From contig JAEORV010000043.1 in assembly GCA_016840695.1 (NCBI GenBank), positions 1 to 8,560 of the forward strand: a stretch of DNA of 8,560 bases. The letters run 5' to 3'. This stretch comes from Promethearchaeota archaeon. GTDB taxonomy: Archaea > Asgardarchaeota > Lokiarchaeia > Sigyniarchaeales > SOKP01. Position 1 is the stretch's first letter. The number at the start of each line of letters is the position of its first letter. Position numbers and translations under genes: made by a program. Below are positions 1-5,447 of the stretch, in pieces. The notes beneath the pieces are model-generated. The model did not search any database and was not told the origin of the DNA. It saw nothing but the letters and a program-made list of their open reading frames with translations.

Positions 1-135
1 ATATATTATTGGCTTATCAATTGTTAAATTCTGTAAAATTACTTGTTCGCAGAATGTTGATTTGCCTGCTCCAGGGGGACCTACCAAAAAAACAACATTT
101 TTTAGCGGAATATCCTGTAATTGGGTAAGAGACAA
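1..135 (-). CDS. RAD55/KaiC-like P-loop ATPase, N-terminus (partial)
   Basis: Only the first 45 residues are present; the gene runs off the left edge. The reading is LSLTQLQDIPLKNVVFLVG, followed by a Walker A motif GPPGAGKST at about residues 19-27 and then FCEQVILQNL. A short lead-in, a hydrophobic strand and this P-loop followed by F-x-x-Q are typical of archaeal RecA-superfamily ATPases of the RAD55/KaiC group, which bind and hydrolyse ATP and often act in regulation. There is no ATG: an in-frame TAA at 154-156 closes the frame, and the only start between it and the P-loop is TTG at 133-135. An AAGGT ribosome-binding-like site lies 7 bases upstream of it. The Walker B motif and C-terminal half are outside the window, so the subfamily cannot be fixed. 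The gene points the same way as the roadblock gene upstream but is 237 bases away. Confidence 0.75.
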   Translation of the reverse strand, partial: MSLTQLQDIPLKNVVFLVGPPGAGKSTFCEQVILQNLTIDKPIIY

Positions 136-250
136 TGATTTTACCTTATTAGATTAATAATATAGGAAAAACTAATTTGATAGAAATTCATGAAGAAATA
201 ATTAAAGTAAATAATTAACGCTTCCACATTTTTTGACTTGTATTTATTTC

Positions 251-270
251 TATATTATATATTTATAACT
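251..270 (-). promoter_or_regulatory. Candidate TATA region for the left-edge ATPase gene
   Basis: On the minus strand this reads AGTTATAAATATATAATATA, the most TATA-like stretch in the gap between the roadblock gene and the ATPase gene. It would give a leader of roughly 90 bases before the TTG start. The whole gap is very AT-rich, so a chance match is likely. The rest of the 237-base gap shows no RNA gene or long ORF. Confidence 0.2.
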
Positions 271-300
271 AGGTTTAATTTATATTTTTACATAAAAGTA

Positions 301-331
301 AATTTTTTAATAAATCTTTTATTGTAAAAAA
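301..331 (-). terminator. Possible T-tract terminator after the zinc-ribbon/roadblock gene
   Basis: Downstream of the minus-strand stop codon, the transcript would contain a run of six T at 326-331 in an AT-rich stretch. Archaeal termination commonly uses oligo-T tracts without a strong hairpin, and no stable hairpin is visible here. Support is weak because the surrounding DNA is AT-rich anyway. Confidence 0.25.
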
Positions 332-372
332 TCCTCATATAAAATAATTCAAATCCTCCTAGAACTATTTTA

Positions 373-993
373 TCATGCCGTAAGATCCAATACTTGTTTT
401 TCGGTCTGTCTGAGAAGGAGATTACCCATTCCTAATTTAACCTTTCGGGAAAAGATTAAAGTCAATATATATTTCTCAGTGTGAATGTCCATGAATTTGG
501 AGCAGACCATTTGGTCGTTTTCGAGTACCAAGTAAATTCTCCTGAGTTCAACGAGTTTTTCTTCCTTCCTGACTTCAAACTCGCGAATGGTGTTAAACAA
601 AGTATCGGTCGAAAGAGAAGAGTATATTATCGTTCCATCAATGCTAAATAGGGCGCTTCCAAGAATTTCCTTGTCGTCCACGCAATTGCGCAATACTTTA
701 ATGATGTCTTGTAATTCGGGAATTAGGACTTTTTCTTCCTCTTTTTCTTCGAGAAATTCTACTTTGGAGAAGTCAAAATCTACTTGTTGATACCCCCTGA
801 CCTTAAACTGTTTATCAATAAACGCTTGAAAGCCATGTTCGCAACACAATCCTGATGGGATGGAAACCGTCGTTAATTGCTTGCTTTGATTGATTATTTT
901 TTTTGGAACGCTTAATTGCTTGTTTTGCCTGCATTTTGGGCAAACTATAAGCACTTCTTGATTGTTATCTTGACTGGATTCAGATTGAGACAT
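373..993 (-). CDS. Zinc-ribbon protein with C-terminal roadblock-like domain
   Basis: This is a soluble 206-residue protein with two parts. Residues 14-75 hold a probable zinc site: CPKC at 18-21 and CCEH at 50-53, followed by a segment with VRGYQ. Residues 93-200 look like an alpha/beta roadblock/LC7-type domain: a helix (DIIKVLRNCV), a strand pair around ALFSIDGTIIYSS, a long helix rich in charged residues, then YLVLENDQMVCSKF and YILTLIFSRKV. Proteins joining a small zinc-binding part to a roadblock or longin fold are frequent in Asgard archaea, where such folds are thought to pair with Ras-like GTPases. There is no signal peptide or membrane segment. The linker at 76-92 is acidic (EEKEEEK). 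The ATG start has GTGA nine bases upstream. The gene is divergent from the chemosensory operon, so a functional link is only suggested. The zinc ribbon is clear; the roadblock call is by pattern and less certain. Confidence 0.72.
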   Translation of the reverse strand: MSQSESSQDNNQEVLIVCPKCRQNKQLSVPKKIINQSKQLTTVSIPSGLCCEHGFQAFIDKQFKVRGYQQVDFDFSKVEFLEEKEEEKVLIPELQDIIKVLRNCVDDKEILGSALFSIDGTIIYSSLSTDTLFNTIREFEVRKEEKLVELRRIYLVLENDQMVCSKFMDIHTEKYILTLIFSRKVKLGMGNLLLRQTEKQVLDLTA

Positions 994-1040
994 ATTCGAG
1001 CTTCACTATTACATTTTATTAAATTGACCACGATTTCATG

Positions 1041-1058
1041 TAGTCATGACTATAAATA
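1041..1058 (-). promoter_or_regulatory. Candidate TATA box with adjoining 12-bp palindrome
   Basis: Read on the minus strand, 1058-1051 is TATTTATA, a good archaeal TATA-like element about 60 bases before the ATG of the zinc-ribbon/roadblock gene. Next to it, at 1041-1052, lies the perfect palindrome TAGTCATGACTA. The palindrome would sit between the TATA box and the predicted start of transcription near 1027, a position where archaeal repressors commonly bind. The promoter role is inferred from spacing alone. Confidence 0.4.
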
Positions 1059-1372
1059 CGATCTAAACTTTGTTATTTAAAATTTATTAAAACGATACCT
1101 ATTCTGATATTACTTTAATTTTATAAGTGTTTTTATTATCATATTTCAAAACAAAATTAAAAAAACACGTTTAAAAGATCGTTGTTGTTCTTTGTTATCT
1201 TATCAAATGTTATCTTAAACTAAAATTTTAAATAACAATTCTATGATTATGTTATAAAGTAAAACTATAGAGTCGATAAGAAAAATAGGTAATAATTACA
1301 TTTCTGTACAAAAAATAAAGGCATGTAAACGCATGCAATACTGAACTTTGGCCTTAAATTTTTTGTCGAATG

Positions 1373-1408
1373 TAGTTATATCGTTAAAGACGCATGGTCA
1401 CGAGCATG
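1373..1408 (+). promoter_or_regulatory. Candidate promoter and GCATG pair before the chemosensory operon
   Basis: TAGTTATAT at 1373-1381 is a TATA-like stretch about 95 bases before the first operon gene. GCATG occurs just downstream at 1392-1396 and 1404-1408, close to where transcription would begin. A second pair lies upstream at 1321-1325 and 1331-1335. The alternative TATA element TTATAAAG at 1252-1259 would give a leader of about 190 bases. Assignment is tentative. Confidence 0.28.
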
Positions 1409-1477
1409 AAAAGCAGCAAGTCTATGCAAGAATTCTTAGTCAAGGATTCTAATCACATAAACGTGAATAATCGATGA
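1394..1477 (+). other. Possible 27-codon upstream ORF overlapping the longin gene start
   Basis: An ATG-started frame of 27 codons ends in TGA at 1475-1477, so its stop overlaps the next gene's start in an ATGA arrangement. The peptide is MVTSMKSSKSMQEFLVKDSN followed by HINVNNR. There is no clear ribosome-binding site and it resembles nothing I recognise. ORFs of this size arise easily by chance, so it may be only leader sequence; the overlap is what makes it worth listing. Confidence 0.15.
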
Positions 1478-2280
1478 TAGATATGAAAAACCCGAAAGTA
1501 GATAGCTACAAAAGTTTGGACATTTTGGGAGCTGGATTAGTGAAACTTTCGTTGGTTGGTTCGGAGAACCGTTTCGAAGTATTACTACAGAAAGGAATTG
1601 GGATCTCGCTCATTCAAAACATATTTGAGTTGTATAAGGACGAGATAATAGAGAAGAGGGAGGGAAAGTCTTTCTTTCCGTTAGAGGAATTTACAGCGTT
1701 TATCAATTATTTCAAAACGAGCACGGACGAGATAATAATCATTATTTACATTGACGCAAAAGAGAGTGTTCACATCTATCCAAAGTTATACATGCATTCA
1801 AAGCATCTCATTAACGATTATAATTCAGACGCTTCAATAGAAGATTTAGTTGAAATTTGTGAACAGACGATTAAAATTCCTCAAGCAAGTGGCGTTGTTG
1901 GGATATTTATCGTAGATTACGCCGGGTGCCCGCTTTATACAAAGGTAATGGGAATTAGGAAAGACATCCAGGAAGGTGAAGTCCAAATTGGAGGGTTTAT
2001 CTCTGCCTTATTTTCATTTTCTCAATTCGTCATTGGAAAGGAAAGCGGGGGGAAATTAAGGGAAATTAACTTTGGGAACCAATCATTTTACACGATCACG
2101 GAAAAGAAAGTAATAATTGCGTATTTAATCGAGAGAGCAAGCCCATTACTCCAAAGGTACATGTATATTATTGCTGAGGAGTTCATAAGGAGATATGGAA
2201 AAAGACTCGAACATTTTGATGGAGATATAGCTCAATTTGGTCAATTTGAGGAAATAGTAAGTGAATATTTATTGATATAA
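1474..2280 (+). CDS. Tandem longin-like domain protein heading the chemosensory operon
   Basis: This soluble 268-residue protein has no signal peptide or membrane helix. Residues 140-268 match the Asgard longin style: strands GVVGIFIVDYAG and CPLYTKV, a helix with GGFISALFSFSQFVIG, strands around REINFGNQSFYTI and KVIIAYLIE, a long helix LLQRYMYIIAEEFIRRYG, then LEHFDGDIAQF and a final helix. Residues 15-135 show a similar but looser beta-beta-alpha-beta-beta-alpha order (KLSLVG, FEVLLQKG, SLIQNIFELYKDEII, EIIIIIYIDAK, then a helix), suggesting a second, diverged longin. Longin folds in eukaryotes and Asgard archaea serve as platforms or regulators of small GTPases. The gene is 17 bases before cheW, so it very probably shares the transcript. 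An in-frame TAA at 1468 rules out an upstream start; ATG at 1483 is an alternative. Its ribosome-binding site is weak (GTGA). The C-terminal longin call is fairly secure; the N-terminal one is inference. Confidence 0.7.
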   Translation: MIDMKNPKVDSYKSLDILGAGLVKLSLVGSENRFEVLLQKGIGISLIQNIFELYKDEIIEKREGKSFFPLEEFTAFINYFKTSTDEIIIIIYIDAKESVHIYPKLYMHSKHLINDYNSDASIEDLVEICEQTIKIPQASGVVGIFIVDYAGCPLYTKVMGIRKDIQEGEVQIGGFISALFSFSQFVIGKESGGKLREINFGNQSFYTITEKKVIIAYLIERASPLLQRYMYIIAEEFIRRYGKRLEHFDGDIAQFGQFEEIVSEYLLI

Positions 2281-2297
2281 GAAATGAGGGAAAAAAC

Positions 2298-2819
2298 ATG
2301 TTAAAAGAAAGTGAAACTGAAAAAGGTACGATATCCGTAATCATATTTGAAGTAGAAGGCGAGCAATTTGCGATCGACTTGCTTCACGCAAGAGAGATCA
2401 TTCAAAAAGGTCAGATAAGGAGATTACCTCAGACTTTTGAATTTGTTGAAGGGATCTATAATTACAGAGGCGATATTATTTACGTTATTAATCTAAGTAA
2501 AAAACTAGAGCTTCATAAATACATGTCGTACAAGTCTAAAGAGGACGTTGAGGAGGAAGAAGAACAATCTGATGAGAAATACCTAGTTATTGTAAATATT
2601 AATAATGTCAATACGGGATTGTTGGTCGATCGAATCATCAACATATCTCACATTAAGAGTAACGAACTCGTTGAGTTAAGTCCTATTTTTGAAACTAGCA
2701 TTAGCATGGAATTCATAGAAGGCGTCATTAAATTCAAGGATAGGCCAAGAATTTTACTTAATGTAGATAAAATCCTGACTGAAGCTGAACAAGTTAAAAT
2801 TCAGAAAGAATTGTCATGA
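2298..2819 (+). CDS. cheW: Chemotaxis coupling protein CheW
   Basis: CheW bridges chemoreceptors and the CheA kinase in cytoplasmic signalling arrays. The 173-residue protein has the family order: FEVEGEQFAIDLLHAREII (first strands and helix), RRLPQTFEFVEGIYNYRGDIIYVINLSK (counterpart of the usual G-I-x-N-x-R-G-x-I-x-P-V-I-D-L motif), YLVIVNINNVNTGLLVDRIINI, and FIEGVIKFKDRPRILLNVDKIL at the C-terminus. It is slightly longer than a typical CheW because of an acidic insert at about residues 76-94 (run of E around EDVEEEEEQSDE) between the two beta subdomains. GAGGG at 2286-2290 sits seven bases before the ATG. It lies between the longin-like gene and cheY in the same direction. Family assignment is firm; which receptor it serves cannot be told. 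Confidence 0.95.
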   Translation: MLKESETEKGTISVIIFEVEGEQFAIDLLHAREIIQKGQIRRLPQTFEFVEGIYNYRGDIIYVINLSKKLELHKYMSYKSKEDVEEEEEQSDEKYLVIVNINNVNTGLLVDRIINISHIKSNELVELSPIFETSISMEFIEGVIKFKDRPRILLNVDKILTEAEQVKIQKELS

Positions 2820-2847
2820 AAAAACTAAAAAAATAAAAACTAAAAAA
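2820..2847 (+). repeat. 13-bp A-rich direct repeat, period 15
   Basis: AAAAACTAAAAAA occurs at 2820-2832 and 2835-2847 in the gap between cheW and cheY. It is low-complexity A-rich leader-like sequence without T-tracts or a hairpin on the plus strand, so it is not a terminator. It may keep the cheY ribosome-binding region (GGAAGTGAT at 2865-2873) unstructured. Confidence 0.6.
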
Positions 2848-2876
2848 GGAAGTTAAAAATAACCGGAAGTGATATT

Positions 2877-3257
2877 ATGAGCAAGGAAGAGAAGAAAAGG
2901 GTCCTGATATGTGATGATGCGCAGTTTACAAGAAATATCTTGAAGAATATAATGTCTAAAACAGGTTTCGTTGAAGTCGTGGGAGAAGCGCCTAATGGAA
3001 ATAAGGGCATAGAATTATATAAAGAATTAAAGCCAGATATGGTTACAATGGATTTAGTCATGCCGGAAAAAGGCGGTATTGAAACGATTGAAGAGATTTT
3101 GAAAATCGATCCAAAAGCTTTAATTGTTGTAGTATCTGCATTAGGACAAGAAGCGCTAGTCCTTGAAGCTGCGAAAAAAGGAGCGAAAGATTTCATTCAA
3201 AAACCCTTTAAAACAGATCAAATCTTAGAGGTCTTGGACCGAATCTTAAAAAAATAA
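2877..3257 (+). CDS. cheY: Response regulator CheY
   Basis: This is a 126-residue single receiver domain, the usual length for CheY. The phosphorylation site is complete: acidic pair Asp13-Asp14 for Mg2+, acceptor Asp59 (MDLVMP), Ser87 in the switch Thr/Ser position (VVSALGQE), and Lys109 followed by Pro110 (QKPF). No output domain follows, so it must act by protein binding, on the archaellum motor through an adaptor such as CheF in other archaea, or on another partner here. CheA encoded immediately downstream should be its phosphodonor. The ribosome-binding site GGAAGTGAT lies just before the ATG. Position 103 is Ala before Lys104-Asp105, as in many CheY proteins. The identification as a CheY-type receiver is firm because of the operon context; its target is unknown. 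Confidence 0.95.
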   Translation: MSKEEKKRVLICDDAQFTRNILKNIMSKTGFVEVVGEAPNGNKGIELYKELKPDMVTMDLVMPEKGGIETIEEILKIDPKALIVVVSALGQEALVLEAAKKGAKDFIQKPFKTDQILEVLDRILKK

Positions 3258-3270
3258 GGATAAAATAAAC

Positions 3271-3297
3271 CTATAAATAGCCAACACAATGGTGATC
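3271..3297 (+). promoter_or_regulatory. Possible internal promoter and strong RBS before cheA
   Basis: CTATAAATAG at 3271-3280 is a good TATA-like element about 24-30 bases before the cheA GTG, which would put a transcript start at or just before the start codon. GGTGATC at 3291-3297, four bases before the GTG, is complementary to the conserved 16S rRNA 3' end (GGAGGTGATC). The RBS supports translation from an operon-length message; the promoter is speculative. Confidence 0.4.
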
Positions 3298-3301
3298 GAG
3301 C

Positions 3302-5401
3302 GTGTCAATATCTAAGGATGATTTAAAGCTTTTCATAAGCGAAACGGAAGATCTTATTCAAAAAGTAGAAGATGAGATTTTTAAATTAGAGGACGATCCG
3401 AATAATTCCCAACCAAAACAGGAATTATATTTTGCCTTTCACACCTTAAAAGGATTGACGGCAATGGCAGGTTTGGATAAGGCTTCGAAGTTTTGCCATT
3501 ATTTTGAAACTTTGTTGGATAAGTCAAAGGAAGTCTCTATTGAGGAAGAAAAGCAAGAAGATTTCATGAAATTATTATTTGACAGCCTCGATCTTCTTCG
3601 TTCGATTTTAAAAAGAGTGAAAAGCGGAGATTTTACTGATATTGACGAGCAATTTTTGAACGTGATAAAAGAGAGTTTTGAAGAGTTTGAAAGCGAAAAG
3701 CCAGTTGAAGTTTCAATGATTCAACCCGTTTCAGCGGATCAACTTCAAAAGAGTTTAGCGGATAAAAAGAACTTGTTTTACAAGATATATATTCGCCTAC
3801 AACCAACTTGCGTGTTCAAAAAAGTAAGGTTGTTTATCATTTTTAGAGCTTTAAACGATGTAGGGGAGATTTTTTTCAGTGAACCAGAGCCACAGTTATT
3901 AGAAGAAGGTGAGTTTAAAATCGATTTCGAGCTTTATTACATGAGCCAGAAGAACAATGCGGAAATCTTGAAAATCATTGACGAGATCTTGGAAATTGAA
4001 AATAAGGTCATTACGCCAATGACTAATGCGGAAGTTGAGAAATTTCATGCGGACGTGGTTAAGAAATGGTTTGATAAGGCAGAAAAACCAAAGAAAGTAA
4101 GTGCAAAGCCAAAGCCTGCTAAGAAGAAGCCAGGATCTTCTGTTGAAGTTGGAGATGAAAAAAGCGTTTCGAGAGTTGTAGAAACTTTTAGAGACGATAC
4201 AGATAAGATCACTAGGGTTAAGGTCGATATAGATGTGTTAGAAGAATTAATGAATTTTTTTGGAGAGTTAGTGGTTATAAAAAATCATATTAACCAACAT
4301 TTAAAAGAACAAGGAGATCAAGAAACTAATAGATTATTTGATGAAATGGATAAACCATTCATGGAAATACAAGAAATCATATTTAACCTCAAGTTAGTGA
4401 GAGTTGAATCTACATTTAGGAAATACAGGAGACTCGTTCGCGACGTGGCCAAAGAAGTGGGTAAGAAAGCACAAATAATTTTAGAAGGCACGAATGTCGA
4501 GATTGATAGAAAGATCTTAGAGGAAATTAATTCTCCCTTAATTCACATATTAAGAAATGCTATATATCACGGTCTTGAAACACCTCAAGAAAGAAAGAAA
4601 AAGAATAAAGACGAAACAGGGACATTGAAGCTTACCACGTCAAGAAGAGCTGGTTTAATTTATATTGTAGTCACGGATGATGGTCAAGGAATAAATTACG
4701 AAAAAATCAAGGAAAAAATAGTCGAAAAGGAATATTATACCGCTGAAGAAGCAGAAAAATTAGATGAAGAGGAGCTTAATCGATTCATGTTGATGCCTGG
4801 ATTTTCAACGCTCTCTGGAGCTGATCAAATTTCTGGTAGGGGAATGGGAATGGCAATTGTAGCAGAAAAAATCAAAGAGTTAGGCGGCAACTTTACAATT
4901 CATTCAGAAAAGGATCAAGGAACGAAAATTACCTTGATGGTACCATTCACGAGGGCCATATTAAACGCGCAATTAATTAAGGTTTCAAGCGATTTATTTG
5001 CGATTCCAACTGAAAACATCAAGCAAATATTTCTCTTTAATCCTGCTTCGGTAGAACACATCGGAGAGGAACAGTATTATAAATTAGATTCTGATTTAAT
5101 TCCTGTTATCCATTTGGATGACCACTTAAATTTCCAGGATGACGGAAGGTCTCCTTCAAGAATAGCAATCTGGATAAAAAAGGACGAGGAAACATCCATG
5201 ATGTTCGTTGCAGATGAAATCCTCCAGCAGATGAATGTCGTGGTTAAACCTTTCAAGTTTAATTATTCAAATTTTTACGATATTTTGGGATCTACAATCA
5301 TGTCAGATGGTTCAATTTGCTTGATATTGGATGTTTTGAGCATAATTGACACTGCCTTGGAAGAGAAGAGATTTTCAAAATTAAGTCAAATACAACAATA
5401 A
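3302..5401 (+). CDS. cheA: Chemotaxis histidine kinase CheA
   Basis: CheA autophosphorylates on its Hpt domain and passes phosphate to CheY. The 699-residue protein has all five parts. P1/Hpt is at residues 3-115, with phospho-acceptor His47 in FHTLKG. A P2-like CheY-docking domain follows at about 155-245, then a Lys/Pro-rich linker (KPKKVSAKPKPAKKK region, about 260-275). P3 dimerisation helices start near 303. The P4 GHKL ATPase has its N-box at 415-424 (HILRNAIYHG, Asn419), G1 at 459-463 (DDGQG), PGFST, and G2 at 511-518 (SGRGMGMA). The CheW-like P5 runs from about 550 to 690. The start is GTG: an in-frame TGA at 3293-3295 blocks anything further upstream, the next Met lies beyond His47, and GGTGATC sits four bases before it. 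Two Asp positions usual in CheA are changed (Tyr422 in the N-box, Ala518 in G2), but the core nucleotide-binding residues remain, so activity is expected. Confidence 0.96.
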   Translation: MSISKDDLKLFISETEDLIQKVEDEIFKLEDDPNNSQPKQELYFAFHTLKGLTAMAGLDKASKFCHYFETLLDKSKEVSIEEEKQEDFMKLLFDSLDLLRSILKRVKSGDFTDIDEQFLNVIKESFEEFESEKPVEVSMIQPVSADQLQKSLADKKNLFYKIYIRLQPTCVFKKVRLFIIFRALNDVGEIFFSEPEPQLLEEGEFKIDFELYYMSQKNNAEILKIIDEILEIENKVITPMTNAEVEKFHADVVKKWFDKAEKPKKVSAKPKPAKKKPGSSVEVGDEKSVSRVVETFRDDTDKITRVKVDIDVLEELMNFFGELVVIKNHINQHLKEQGDQETNRLFDEMDKPFMEIQEIIFNLKLVRVESTFRKYRRLVRDVAKEVGKKAQIILEGTNVEIDRKILEEINSPLIHILRNAIYHGLETPQERKKKNKDETGTLKLTTSRRAGLIYIVVTDDGQGINYEKIKEKIVEKEYYTAEEAEKLDEEELNRFMLMPGFSTLSGADQISGRGMGMAIVAEKIKELGGNFTIHSEKDQGTKITLMVPFTRAILNAQLIKVSSDLFAIPTENIKQIFLFNPASVEHIGEEQYYKLDSDLIPVIHLDDHLNFQDDGRSPSRIAIWIKKDEETSMMFVADEILQQMNVVVKPFKFNYSNFYDILGSTIMSDGSICLILDVLSIIDTALEEKRFSKLSQIQQ

Positions 5402-5447
5402 TATTATAATTTACATGAAGAATAGATAGAAAAGAGGAAAAGATAGA

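Larger units (their letters stand above)
994..1473. other. Divergent intergenic region, 480 bases
   Basis: This AT-rich region lies between two divergently transcribed genes and should hold both promoters. It contains a 12-bp palindrome at 1041-1052, a 10-bp direct repeat TGTTATCTTA at 1193-1202 and 1208-1217 (period 15), a TTATAAAG element at 1252-1259, and four GCATG motifs at 1321, 1331, 1392 and 1404. The GCATG motifs form two pairs, one of them also an inverted repeat (GCATG at 1321-1325, CATGC at 1332-1336). No tRNA, rRNA or recognisable structured RNA was seen, and no ORF longer than about 30 codons looks real. Confidence 0.6.

Noticed and set aside
587..790. 67-codon plus-strand frame inside the roadblock gene
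   Set aside because: It is antisense to a gene with clear zinc-ribbon motifs and has no ribosome-binding site; shadow frame.
1394..1480. A frameshift joining the 27-codon upstream frame to the longin gene
   Set aside because: The upstream peptide shows no longin-like pattern and the downstream protein already looks complete from its own ATG.
2820..2876. A terminator between cheW and cheY
   Set aside because: The gap is A-rich on the coding strand, with no T-tract or hairpin, and same-strand genes continue closely on both sides.
2840..3196. 118-codon open frame on the minus strand over cheY
   Set aside because: It lies opposite a receiver domain with all catalytic residues, and its Ser/Phe-rich translation resembles no protein; it is an antisense shadow.
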